DNA of 11,464 nt from Verrucomicrobia bacterium UBA3761 (GCA_002371135.1 DFGB01000022.1:1-11464); one strand, 5' to 3'. Counted from the stretch's first letter, positions 1 through 6,751 are shown. A program made the numbers and translations. The notes: a model not told the origin generated them from the letters alone.

Positions 1-1
1 C

Positions 2-61
2 GACAGGCAAACACCTGCTTCTCACATCGATTCCGCGCCCCTTCCGGTTCAGGACCGCTGA
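2..61 (+). CDS. Possible 3' end of an upstream gene (partial)
   Basis: One reading frame is open from the left edge to a TGA at 59-61, and a strong terminator starts 12 bases later, which is where a gene end would be expected. The 19 visible codons end in Pro-Leu-Pro-Val-Gln-Asp-Arg and show no recognisable motif. Another frame stays open past the terminator, so the frame choice rests mainly on the stop-to-terminator spacing. The product cannot be named. Confidence 0.25.
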   Translation, partial: DRQTPASHIDSAPLPVQDR

Positions 62-73
62 AAAGCGCATCGC

Positions 74-114
74 AAAAAGCCCCGCTCGTCGAAGCGAGGC
101 TTTTTTGTTTTTTT
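74..114 (+). terminator. Rho-independent terminator upstream of infA
   Basis: A 12-13 bp stem (74-86 with 93-105) has one C/A mismatch and a 6-base loop, and runs into a nearly unbroken T-tract (101-106, then 108-115). The left arm starts with five A residues, so the structure could also terminate minus-strand transcripts. It separates infA from whatever lies to the left. Confidence 0.85.
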
Positions 115-129
115 TCTTCACTTTTCCTA

Positions 130-159
130 TTGCCAAACCGCCGTGCAATATGATAAAAT
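130..159 (+). promoter_or_regulatory. Sigma70-type promoter for infA
   Basis: TTGCCA at 130-135 and TAAAAT at 154-159 are separated by 18 bp within an AT-rich stretch, about 30 bases upstream of the infA start. The placement directly after a terminator supports an independent transcription unit, probably infA-yebC and perhaps the VOC gene. Confidence 0.65.
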
Positions 160-191
160 ATATATGTTTTTGAACTAACAGGAATATCCAG

Positions 192-419
192 ATGGCGAAG
201 GAAGAAGACCAGGCGATCGAGGTGACGGGTGTGGTCACCAAGGTTCTGCCTGCCACAATGTATAAGGTACAACTCGAAAACGGCCATGAAGTTCTCGCGC
301 ACATCTCCGGAAAGATGCGCAAGTTCTTCATCAAAATCGCTATCGGCGACAAGGTGACGGTCGAGATTTCGCCATACGATCTCGGCAAGGGACGCATCAC
401 GTACCGCCACAAGGTCTGA
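192..419 (+). CDS. infA: Translation initiation factor IF-1
   Basis: This is the small S1/OB-fold initiation factor that sits in the ribosomal A site and helps IF-2 and IF-3 assemble the 30S initiation complex. The 75-residue product matches the usual 71-75 residue length. It shows the family landmarks GVV near residues 13-15, LAHISGKMRK (35-44), GDKVTVEISPYDL (52-64) and the GRITYRHK tail. A purine-rich ribosome site (AGGAA, 180-184) lies 7 bases before the ATG. The usual Arg-Met-His or Arg-Lys-Asn of the SGK(I/M)R loop is replaced by Arg-Lys-Phe, a mild divergence. The next gene follows after 54 bases with no terminator, so co-transcription is likely. The identification is firm. Confidence 0.97.
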   Translation: MAKEEDQAIEVTGVVTKVLPATMYKVQLENGHEVLAHISGKMRKFFIKIAIGDKVTVEISPYDLGKGRITYRHKV

Positions 420-473
420 TTATAGACCGCCTTCCTCCATTCATTCCAATTTCAAACGAAAGGATAAAACTCC

Positions 474-1238
474 ATGTCAGGTCACAGCCACTGGGCGACA
501 ATCAAGCGCGCGAAAGGCGCGGCAGACGCGAAGAAGGGCAAAATCTTCTCGAAGCTCGGCAAAGAAATCACGATCGTAGTAAAGGCCAAGGGCGGGAACC
601 CTGATAACAACCCGACTCTTCGTACGCTCATCGCCAAGGCGAAAGCTGCGCAGATGCCTAACGACAACATCGATCGCGCCATCAAGAAGGGCACTGGCGA
701 ACTCGAGTCCGCTGCACTCGTGGACGCCCAGTATGAAGGTATCAAGGGCGGCGTCGCGGTCGTCGTGAACGTTCTCACCGACAACAAGAACCGCGCTGCG
801 GCTGAAATCGGCAACGTCTTCAAGAAGAACGGCCTTGAATTCGCCAAGCAGGGTTCTGCCACGCGTCTTTTCGAGCGCAAGGGGCAGATCATGATTCCTG
901 CGGCCGACGGCGTGGATGAAGACAGCGTGATGATGCTCGCTCTCGACGCCGGCGCCGAGGATGTCATCTCCGAAGATGGCGGCTTCACCGTCAAGTGCCC
1001 GCCGAACGATTTCACGACCGTCCTTGAAGCGATCAAGGCAGGCGGCATCAACGTCGATGAAGAGAACTCGTCCGTCGGGCTCGTACCCACGATGACGAAC
1101 CCTGTCTCCGACGTCGCCCAGGCCAAGGCTATCAACAAGTTCGTCGAAATGCTCGAAGACCTCGAGGACGTCCAGGACGTCTACACGAACATGGAGACGA
1201 CCGACGAAGTCGACGCCGCTCTCGACGCCGAGGGCTGA
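474..1238 (+). CDS. yebC: YebC/PmpR (TACO1) family protein
   Basis: The 254-residue length and the N-terminal signature SGHSHWATIKRAKGAADAKK are diagnostic for the YebC/PmpR/TACO1 family. The conserved PNDNIDRAIKKGTGE segment (residues 62-76) and the acidic C-terminal domain are also present. Members were long annotated as DNA-binding transcriptional regulators; more recent work on the family points to a role in translation, helping ribosomes through difficult proline-containing stretches. Either way it is a cytosolic single-copy housekeeping protein. AAAGGA (459-464) lies 9 bases before the ATG. It sits 54 bases after infA, consistent with one transcript. The family is certain; the molecular role in this organism is not shown by sequence. 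Confidence 0.97.
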   Translation: MSGHSHWATIKRAKGAADAKKGKIFSKLGKEITIVVKAKGGNPDNNPTLRTLIAKAKAAQMPNDNIDRAIKKGTGELESAALVDAQYEGIKGGVAVVVNVLTDNKNRAAAEIGNVFKKNGLEFAKQGSATRLFERKGQIMIPAADGVDEDSVMMLALDAGAEDVISEDGGFTVKCPPNDFTTVLEAIKAGGINVDEENSSVGLVPTMTNPVSDVAQAKAINKFVEMLEDLEDVQDVYTNMETTDEVDAALDAEG

Positions 1239-1275
1239 GCCGCATCTTTGAAACACCACTGTAAATCCACATCCT

Positions 1276-1653
1276 ATGAAACTTGAGCACGTAGCGTTGG
1301 ACGTTCCGGATTCCGAAGCCTTCATCGAATGGTGGATTGCCAATCTTGGATTCCGCCGTTCGGCCCCCAAGTCCGGGTTCATCATGGACGATTCAGGGAC
1401 GATGGGCCTTGAGATCTATCGCACGGGCGAAACGCCCGCGGCGCCGGATTACAAGGCGATGAATTCAATGACGCTCCATGTGGCGTTTGTTTCCGACGAT
1501 GTGAAAGCGGATGTAGACCGTCTGGTCGCCGCGGGTGCTACGCTAGAGCAGCTCAAGCTCGACAACCCCGCCTTCCATATGGCGATTTTGCGCGATCCGT
1601 GGGGCGTTGCCATCCAGCTTTGCCGCCGTGCGAATTCAATTTTCATCAAGTAG
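1276..1653 (+). CDS. VOC-superfamily (glyoxalase-fold) protein
   Basis: The 125-residue protein has the two beta-alpha-beta-beta-beta modules of the vicinal oxygen chelate fold. It opens with LEHVALDVPD, has GLEIYR at 44-49, starts the second module with TLHVAFVSDD (66-75), and ends with LRDPWGVAIQL (105-115). Candidate metal ligands are His5, Glu46 and His68; the last position, usually Glu, appears to be Gln114, so metal binding may be altered. Substrate cannot be predicted: members include glyoxalases, dioxygenases and antibiotic-binding proteins. No clear Shine-Dalgarno precedes the ATG, and the gap after yebC is only 37 bases. A terminator lies 32 bases downstream, so this is probably the last gene of the unit. 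Confidence 0.85.
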   Translation: MKLEHVALDVPDSEAFIEWWIANLGFRRSAPKSGFIMDDSGTMGLEIYRTGETPAAPDYKAMNSMTLHVAFVSDDVKADVDRLVAAGATLEQLKLDNPAFHMAILRDPWGVAIQLCRRANSIFIK

Positions 1654-1684
1654 GAGATTGCACGTCTCCATATGACGTCACATC

Positions 1685-1719
1685 AGGGGCGGCGCATTCC
1701 GCGTCGTCCCTTGTTTTTT
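1685..1719 (+). terminator. Rho-independent terminator after the VOC gene
   Basis: An 11-bp stem (1685-1695 with 1701-1711, two G-U wobbles) with a 5-base loop is followed by TTGTTTTTT (1711-1719). It ends only 8 bases before the ATG of the methyltransferase gene. A weaker GGAGA/TCTCC hairpin at 1653-1667 precedes it. Confidence 0.75.
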
Positions 1720-1727
1720 GAAAAGCC

Positions 1728-2906
1728 ATGTTGAACAACCAGCCATCGCTGTTTCACGATCCGCAGGAGCAATCCCTGTCGGAACCCGTGCACCTTGGCG
1801 CGAAGACGCGAGTGAACCTCGGCAGTTTCTACACGCCGGCGAGGTATGTGGATGCTGTCGGCGAGTGGCTTGTGAAGCATGGTGTCGGCGATGGATGGAC
1901 GATTGCGGACCTTTCCTGCGGATATGGCGCGTTTTTCAGATTGGCGGCGGATCCCCGCCTTGCCAAGTGCAGATACGTCGGCAACGATATTGATGCGCTC
2001 GCGCTCGAAAAAGCGGCCTACGTGTTTCCTTTCGTGGCATTCTCGCGCAAAAACGCGCTCGTTGGCGTCGAACGCGAGAAGTTTGGCATTGGCAAAGGGG
2101 AGAAGCTCGTTGTCGTGGGCAATCCCCCGTACAATGATATCACGTCGCAGGCCAAACAGAAAATAAAGGCGGAAATAATGCCGGTCGACGTCGACCTGAA
2201 GGCGCGTGATGTCGGGATGTCGTCTCTTTTGGCATATGAACGCCTGCGCGCCGATTTCGTCGCCGTTCTCCACCCGCTTTCGTACTTGGTCAAAAAGTCG
2301 AATTTCGACGCGTGCAGGAGATTCTTCGGCAACTACGAAATGCTGGAGAACCTGGTGTTCCCGAGCTCTGAGTTCGCAGGGACGTCCCGGAAGTCCGTTT
2401 TTCCCGTCGTAGTCGGGCTGTATAAACGCAAGGAAGGCGTCGGGATGTCCTTCGACGATGCCGCCCGGACTGTGTTCAAGACGGTGGAAGGAGATTCATT
2501 CTCGCTCTCGCAATACGAATTCATAACGGCGAAAATCGCGAAATACCCGACCCGCAGGCGCTACAAGCCGGAACTGCTCTTCTATACGATTCGCGACGTC
2601 AACGCGCTGAAGCGCAGCAAGACGTTTCTTCCCCGCCGGATGCCAAACGCGGTCGACGTAGACCCGGCCAAACTCGCCTACTACTGCTATATCGATGCAT
2701 TCAAGCGCTATGCACGTACGCCATATTGGATGGGCAATTTGGATATTCCGTACGACCCGGAGGCTTTTGCGCGCAGCCGCGACGACATGCTTGACGTCGC
2801 CATGTACAACAACCCCGCAGTGTTCGGCCGGCGCGATCTGCCCTCGCCGGAGTCGTTCGAGCGGATGAGGACTGCGATTGCCGGATGCCTGCCGCAATTC
2901 AATTAG
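1728..2906 (+). CDS. N6-adenine DNA methyltransferase
   Basis: This SAM-dependent enzyme transfers a methyl group to N6 of adenine in DNA. Over 392 residues the motifs run in the order X-I-IV: GSFYTP (32-37, the cofactor-binding segment seen in gamma-class enzymes), ADLSCGYGAFF (60-70, motif I), the acidic NDID (86-89, motif II) and VVVGNPPYND (128-137, catalytic motif IV). The C-terminal 150 residues are unconserved and probably hold target recognition. No restriction endonuclease is visible beside it, so it looks like an orphan methylase within this window. The start is uncertain: the ATG lies 8 bases after a terminator T-tract and has no good ribosome site. The next gene, sctO, follows after 14 bases and probably shares its transcript. 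The target sequence cannot be read from the protein. Confidence 0.9.
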   Translation: MLNNQPSLFHDPQEQSLSEPVHLGAKTRVNLGSFYTPARYVDAVGEWLVKHGVGDGWTIADLSCGYGAFFRLAADPRLAKCRYVGNDIDALALEKAAYVFPFVAFSRKNALVGVEREKFGIGKGEKLVVVGNPPYNDITSQAKQKIKAEIMPVDVDLKARDVGMSSLLAYERLRADFVAVLHPLSYLVKKSNFDACRRFFGNYEMLENLVFPSSEFAGTSRKSVFPVVVGLYKRKEGVGMSFDDAARTVFKTVEGDSFSLSQYEFITAKIAKYPTRRRYKPELLFYTIRDVNALKRSKTFLPRRMPNAVDVDPAKLAYYCYIDAFKRYARTPYWMGNLDIPYDPEAFARSRDDMLDVAMYNNPAVFGRRDLPSPESFERMRTAIAGCLPQFN

Positions 2907-2920
2907 CAGGAGAGCCGTTC

Positions 2921-3394
2921 ATGCCATACGCATTGGAGCCATTGCTTGACATCCGTGTGATGAGGGAGGACCGCGCATCGGCCGCGCTTACCGCCGCGCG
3001 TCAGGCCGCCGCCGCCGCCGCAGACGCGGTCGATGCACGCAAGGCGGAACTGGAGAAATTCGAGGCGTCGAAGGACGAGCGCCGCGATCGGATTTACGAT
3101 ACAATATTGGGCCGTCCCGTCAACAGGGACCAGATCGACCTCGCCCTCGAAGGCGTCGCGAGAATCGATCAGGAAGGCGCAATACGCCTCGACAACGTCA
3201 GACAGGCGGAGAACGAACTGAAGAAGAAAGAAGAAGCCGTCGAAACGGCGAGGGCGGGATTTTTCGAAGCGACGAAGAACAGAATGAAAATTGGCGAGCA
3301 CAAAGCGGTCTGGCAGGAGATCGAGGCAAAAGAAGCCGAAGCGCAAAGCGACATGGAACTCGAGGATTTTACTGCAAGGAAACTGGAGATTTGA
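2921..3394 (+). CDS. sctO: Type III secretion stalk protein SctO (YscO/CdsO-like)
   Basis: SctO is the coiled-coil stalk that links the SctN ATPase to the export gate, the counterpart of FliJ. The 157-residue protein opens with YALEPLLDIRVMREDRA, very like the start of chlamydial CdsO. A long Ala/Glu/Lys-rich helix with few helix breakers follows, and the HKAVWQEIEAKEAEAQSDME segment near the C-terminus matches the family's ending. I chose the ATG at 2921 over an in-frame start 36 bases upstream because AGGAG (2908-2912) sits 8 bases before it and the methyltransferase stop is at 2904-2906. The partner ATPase gene sctN, usually just upstream, is absent and replaced by the methyltransferase. 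FliJ is the alternative, but no flagellar gene is seen. Confidence 0.8.
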   Translation: MPYALEPLLDIRVMREDRASAALTAARQAAAAAADAVDARKAELEKFEASKDERRDRIYDTILGRPVNRDQIDLALEGVARIDQEGAIRLDNVRQAENELKKKEEAVETARAGFFEATKNRMKIGEHKAVWQEIEAKEAEAQSDMELEDFTARKLEI

Positions 3395-3397
3395 ACC

Positions 3398-3934
3398 TTG
3401 GATATCCGAATTCCAGGAAGGGCGGCCGGCATGCCGGCGCACAGGGCCGCGAGGGTGCTTTTCCCCTTGCCGGACGTGCGGTCGCTTTCTCCGATAAAGA
3501 TTCCCGATTCGTTCATCAAAAAGACCGCATCTCTTTCCGGCGCCGAAGTCGCCGAATTGAGAGAGAAGTTGAACGAGGTGATTTTGCAGATCTCGCGCTC
3601 GATGTGCGAAACAGGCAATGGCGGCGCTTGCGACGATTCCCGCGCCGCGAAGTCGATATTCGATGCGATTCTTGCCGATCCTTCGCTTGCGGACGGCGAT
3701 GGAATGCTTGTGATCCGTTTGACACAATCGGTTTTGGGCGGGTCGGAGATTTGCATCGTCGCGAAGGGCGGAGTGTTCGAAGTAGAGATATACCCCGCCA
3801 ACCAGAAGGTGGCGGAACGCATCGCGCAATCTGTTGCCGACCTTGAGCAGAGGCTGTGGAGGTGTCTTGTCTCGATGCCGAATTTCAGAAGGCTTTCAGT
3901 GACAGTAAAGAAAAACGAGGAGCGTAAAAAATGA
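3398..3934 (+). CDS. sctP: Probable type III secretion ruler protein SctP (FliK/HpaP-like C-terminus)
   Basis: SctP proteins set needle length and switch substrate class. The 178-residue product has a poorly conserved Pro/Arg-rich start. Its C-terminal region, about residues 102-171, has the FliK/SctP pattern: a short strand (MLVIRLTQ), SVLGGSEICIV, a strand ending in FEVEIYPAN, an amphipathic helix with ADLEQRLWR, and a final LSVTV strand. Translation most likely begins at TTG (3398), because GGAG at 3385-3388 is correctly spaced and the sctO stop ends 3 bases before. The end overlaps sctQ in an ATGA arrangement. The order O-P-Q matches the chlamydial and YscN-O-P-Q orders. The protein is short for a ruler; without its neighbours I would call it only FliK-like. 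Confidence 0.65.
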   Translation: MDIRIPGRAAGMPAHRAARVLFPLPDVRSLSPIKIPDSFIKKTASLSGAEVAELREKLNEVILQISRSMCETGNGGACDDSRAAKSIFDAILADPSLADGDGMLVIRLTQSVLGGSEICIVAKGGVFEVEIYPANQKVAERIAQSVADLEQRLWRCLVSMPNFRRLSVTVKKNEERKK

Positions 3935-4812
3935 ATGCGTTGGAGAAATTGTCGTTGCTGCCGCAGTTTGGCCGGGCAGACGCAGGGACTCTTCTCGCCA
4001 TGCCGGCATGGGCGGCGGCGTGCAGGATAGGCGAGACGCAATGCGTCATGAAACTCGACGCGCCGGTATGCGCAGATCCTGTCAGGCTCGCGATAAAACT
4101 TGGCGACGAGGACCATGTCCTGGAACTGGCGGACACGGAATATTTCGCCAATCTGCATTCGGTGTGGGGCGCTCGCAGCGAAATGCCGCAGGCGATTCTC
4201 CTCGCGCTGATCGAGAAGGATTGCGGAGCGTTCTTCCAGATGCTCGAAAACACGATGCGCCGCGAATTGAAGATAAAAGGCCTCGCGGAGGAAGGCGCGG
4301 CAGAGAGCGGCGGCCGGAAACTCCATGTGAACGTATATGAGCAGGATCGCGTTATTCTTTCGTTCGCCATCGACGTCTCCGATGCCATGATCGAGACTCT
4401 TGGCGTTCTGCGCAATATAGATGCATCCCATCCGGAAGTTCGCGGGATGCAACTGCCGTGCGAGGTGCAATATGCGGCGTTCACGTTGCCGCAGGAAGAT
4501 CTTGCGGATTATGCCGCGGGCGATGCGCTGTTGATGCCGGAGGCGATGAACATGAAGCCGCTGGCGGTCGTCGCCGGGGCGCTTTCGGTCTCAGGCGAAG
4601 GGCAGGTGCTCGCATGGAAGGATGAAGGGCTCGTTCGCGTCGTCGGCGCGGAAGAGGCGATGATATCGCTTGGCGACATATTGGACGAAAAGCCGTTCGA
4701 GGTCGCGGAAATCGCACCGCTCGCGCCGCTCAAACTCGTTCGCGGCGGCATCGTAATCGCCGCCGGGCGCTATGAAATCGTAGGCGAACAGGGGGCGATG
4801 GTGAAGGGTTGA
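3931..4812 (+). CDS. sctQ: Probable type III secretion C-ring protein SctQ (SpoA domain)
   Basis: SctQ forms the cytoplasmic sorting platform of type III secretion, equivalent to FliM/FliN. In 293 residues, a SpoA-like segment spans about 174-225 (LPCEVQYAAFTLPQEDLADYA, then GDALLMPE). A second, shortened SpoA-like end lies at 246-291 (SLGDIL, then LKLVRGGIVIAAGRYEIVGEQGAMV). The N-terminal two thirds are divergent, as is usual. The ATG overlaps the sctP stop (ATGA, 3931-3934), and GAGGAG (3917-3922) lies 8 bases upstream, so coupled translation is likely. The second SpoA unit looks only about half the normal size. The call depends partly on position after sctO and sctP. Confidence 0.7.
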   Translation: MNALEKLSLLPQFGRADAGTLLAMPAWAAACRIGETQCVMKLDAPVCADPVRLAIKLGDEDHVLELADTEYFANLHSVWGARSEMPQAILLALIEKDCGAFFQMLENTMRRELKIKGLAEEGAAESGGRKLHVNVYEQDRVILSFAIDVSDAMIETLGVLRNIDASHPEVRGMQLPCEVQYAAFTLPQEDLADYAAGDALLMPEAMNMKPLAVVAGALSVSGEGQVLAWKDEGLVRVVGAEEAMISLGDILDEKPFEVAEIAPLAPLKLVRGGIVIAAGRYEIVGEQGAMVKG

Positions 4813-4870
4813 AGAAAATCGGCAAACTTCCAGAACATAACGTTTGTTTAACCACGGTTTTTTTCGAATA

Positions 4871-4879
4871 TGCTATAAT
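4871..4879 (+). promoter_or_regulatory. Extended -10 promoter for the Cys-rich protein operon
   Basis: TGC followed directly by the perfect TATAAT (4874-4879) forms an extended -10. No good -35 lies at 16-18 bp. Transcription would start near 4886, giving a leader of about 48 bases before the ATG at 4934. It probably drives the exported Cys-rich protein, the kinase and the regulator. Confidence 0.7.
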
Positions 4880-4891
4880 ATGCGCCGTAAT

Positions 4892-4905
4892 CACCCGCGA
4901 GGGTG
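4892..4905 (+). promoter_or_regulatory. GNRA-capped hairpin in the 5' leader
   Basis: CACCC (4892-4896) and GGGTG (4901-4905) pair around a GCGA loop, a stable GNRA tetraloop, starting a few bases after the predicted transcription start. It does not cover the ribosome site (AAAGGA, 4920-4925). An mRNA-stabilising or protein-binding role is possible; it is too small to be a riboswitch by itself. Confidence 0.45.
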
Positions 4906-4933
4906 GACAAACGAAAAAGAAAGGAAACCTCGA

Positions 4934-5404
4934 ATGAAAAAACTTATGATCATCGCGGCGATTGCCGTAGCTGGATTCGCCTTCGCGCAGGAAGCCGGCG
5001 TCCCGCCGCCTCCTCCGCCCGCTGAAGCTCCCGCGGCCGCCTGCGAGTGCGCCAAAGCGCCTGAAGCAGCGCCAAAATGCCCCTGCGGCGCCGAGAAGAA
5101 ATGCGGCCCGAAACCCGAGTGCGCCGGAAAGTCCGGCTGCGAGCGCAGGGGCGGCGAATTCCGCGGTCCTCGCCATCATGGGCAACATGGAATGCGTCAT
5201 GGAATGGGCGGCAAGCCTCGCTTCCAGAAGTGCAACTGCTGCCCTGAATGCAAGGGCTTCATCATGCTCCCGCCTGAATGCGGTTGCGGTCCCAAGGACT
5301 CGCCCGAGGGCAAGGGATGCCCCTGCGGCAAGGGCCCTCAGTGCGACTGCCCCAAGCCGGATGCTCCCGCCCCCGCCCCCGCCCCCGCGCCTGCGGCTGA
5401 ATAA
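4934..5404 (+). CDS. Exported Cys/His/Pro-rich small protein, putative metal-binding
   Basis: No family is recognised. The 156-residue product starts with a clear signal peptide (MKKLMIIAAIAVAGFAFA, cleavage expected after residue 18), then a run of seven prolines. The mature part has 17 cysteines (37, 39, 49, 51, 57, 63, 69, 100, 102, 103, 106, 116, 118, 129, 131, 137, 139), many as CxC or CxxC, and a His/Met cluster at 81-91 (H81, H82, H85, H89). It ends in an Ala-Pro repeat tail. I chose the ATG at 4934 because AAAGGA (4920-4925) precedes it and the signal peptide starts there; an in-frame ATG 90 bases upstream lies before the promoter. Metal sequestration or redox function is inferred from composition only. 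It sits directly upstream of a histidine kinase gene and probably shares its promoter. Confidence 0.75.
   Translation: MKKLMIIAAIAVAGFAFAQEAGVPPPPPPAEAPAAACECAKAPEAAPKCPCGAEKKCGPKPECAGKSGCERRGGEFRGPRHHGQHGMRHGMGGKPRFQKCNCCPECKGFIMLPPECGCGPKDSPEGKGCPCGKGPQCDCPKPDAPAPAPAPAPAAE
5369..5386 (+). repeat. Short GCCCCC tandem repeat in the coding tail
   Basis: Three perfect copies of GCCCCC, flanked by the degenerate copies GCTCCC (5363-5368) and GCGCCT, encode the Ala-Pro tail. Copy-number change would lengthen or shorten the tail without shifting the frame. Confidence 0.6.
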
Positions 5405-5421
5405 GGTGTGAATTGATAAGC

Positions 5422-5451
5422 CCGAGGCCGGAGTTTCAATGCCGGTCTCGG
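5422..5451 (+). promoter_or_regulatory. Intergenic hairpin between the Cys-rich gene and the kinase gene
   Basis: A 10-bp stem (5422-5431 with 5442-5451, one G-U pair) encloses a 10-base loop and ends 16 bases before the kinase ATG. Only ACTTTCC follows, so it is not a standard terminator. It could partly attenuate read-through or protect the upstream message, giving more Cys-rich protein than kinase. Confidence 0.45.
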
Positions 5452-5467
5452 ACTTTCCGGTGTACTT

Positions 5468-6751
5468 ATGCCTCGCGCGGTCAGAATATATTTGTTGGCT
5501 GTGGCGCTGCCTGCCGTGCTGTTGGTGGCGCTGGGAATCCGGCTCGTCGTGCTGGAGGGGGGCAGGTCGCGCGAGGCGGCGGTCACGGCGCTGAACAAAC
5601 AGGCGAAGAGAGTTGCGCGTCAAATAAAGGCAGAGCTGAATGCCTGCCCTGAAAAACGCAGATGCGGGGATGTCCGCCATCGCGAGTCGCCGCCGGACAA
5701 ACGTCCTCGAAGTTGGTGGAAGCCGCGCCGTTCGCCGGAATGCGCCCATCATGCCATCCCGGCGCCTTATAGAATACTCATCGAGAAGGTCATAGCCGCG
5801 CAGGCTGTCGCGGGCGTAGTCGAAGTGCGTCATGGATGCGGATGCGTCGTGGCGGGCGGTCCTGCCAGAATAACCGGCAAGATATACGGCAAGGCGGATT
5901 TGCGCCCGTATCTGCACGACTACATCGTCTGCGTGGCTCCGCGCGGCGGCGACGCCGAGGTCGCTCTTGGCGTGAGAATGCAGATCGCCGTCTCTACGAT
6001 ACTTTTCATTTTGATGTGCGCGGGACTCTCGGCCGGCATTGCGATTCTGGTGAAGGATGCCAGGAAGGCGCGCGAAGAAGTCCGCAAGAAGACCGATTTT
6101 CTTTCCAACGTCTCGCACGAACTCAAGACCCCGCTCACGAGCATCACGCTGTTCTCCGAAATGCTCTCGTCCGGCGCCCTCGACGCGGCGGCGATGCAAA
6201 AAGCGGCTTCGACCATTGCGGCGGAATCAAAGCGTCTTGCGCGCCATATAGATAGTCTCCTCGAATACGCACGGCTGGAGCGCGGGGCAAGGAAATTTTC
6301 AATCCAAGAAGTCGAGCTTGACGAGATCGTCCGCGCCGCCGCCGAAGCGTTCGCGCCTTCGTTCCCGAATGGGCTTGAAGTGGAATGCGCCGGCGCTCGC
6401 GTAAAAGCCGACAGGGAGGCGCTCAGGCGGATTGTCGACTGCCTCCTTGAGAATGCGGCGAAGTACGCCGCATCCGAGACTCCTGTGAAGATGTGCGCAA
6501 CGGATGGAGTGCTTGTCGTGGAAGATTCCGGTCCTGGCATGTCCAGCGACGAGGCGAAGCACGCGTTTGAACGTTTCTGGCGCGCCGACAATTCCGTGAC
6601 GCGCTCCACCGGCGGCGCCGGACTCGGGCTTGCAATCGCCCGCGAACTTGCGCACGGCATGGGCGCGGAGCTGTCGCTCGAACACGTGAAACCGCATGGT
6701 TGCAGATTCAAAATCACCTTTGCCCATGGCCGAGATACTTGTAGCAGATGA
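5468..6751 (+). CDS. Membrane sensor histidine kinase
   Basis: This 427-residue kinase senses an extracytoplasmic signal, phosphorylates itself on His and passes phosphate to the adjacent regulator. TM1 is at about residues 7-28, a periplasmic domain at 29-171, and TM2 at about 172-195. A signalling helix leads to the H-box DFLSNVSHELKTPLTSI with His217. The ATPase domain has the N-box (LLENAAKY, Asn329), G1 (DSGPGM, 353-358), the F-box (FERFW) and G2 (GGAGLGLA, 382-389). No clear HAMP domain is seen. The periplasmic domain is unusual in having Cys60, 66, 92, 124, 126 and 155 and His71, 94, 95, 122 and 150, including ECAHH and HGCGC. No strong ribosome site precedes the ATG. It overlaps the regulator gene by 26 bases. 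The signal is not known; metal or redox is inferred. Confidence 0.95.
   Translation: MPRAVRIYLLAVALPAVLLVALGIRLVVLEGGRSREAAVTALNKQAKRVARQIKAELNACPEKRRCGDVRHRESPPDKRPRSWWKPRRSPECAHHAIPAPYRILIEKVIAAQAVAGVVEVRHGCGCVVAGGPARITGKIYGKADLRPYLHDYIVCVAPRGGDAEVALGVRMQIAVSTILFILMCAGLSAGIAILVKDARKAREEVRKKTDFLSNVSHELKTPLTSITLFSEMLSSGALDAAAMQKAASTIAAESKRLARHIDSLLEYARLERGARKFSIQEVELDEIVRAAAEAFAPSFPNGLEVECAGARVKADREALRRIVDCLLENAAKYAASETPVKMCATDGVLVVEDSGPGMSSDEAKHAFERFWRADNSVTRSTGGAGLGLAIARELAHGMGAELSLEHVKPHGCRFKITFAHGRDTCSR

Noticed and set aside
477..1385. 302-codon open frame on the minus strand
   Set aside because: It is a shadow of yebC, which has full family conservation on the plus strand; the translated text is Arg/Val/Asp-rich with no motif.
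3009..3022. GCC-type triplet run
   Set aside because: It simply encodes alanines in the SctO coiled coil; too short to treat as a separate repeat.
3169..4470. 433-codon open frame on the minus strand over sctO, sctP and sctQ
   Set aside because: The plus-strand genes have correct ribosome sites and couplings; the minus frame has low-complexity Ser/Phe-rich composition typical of antisense reading of GC-rich genes.
4844..4933. Upstream in-frame start for the Cys-rich protein
   Set aside because: That start lies before the predicted promoter and the added 30 residues would bury the signal peptide; ATG 4934 has a proper ribosome site.
4730..6199. 489-codon open frame on the minus strand
   Set aside because: It is antisense to the exported Cys-rich protein and the kinase; polyglycine and Arg-rich stretches reflect antisense reading of proline and alanine codons.
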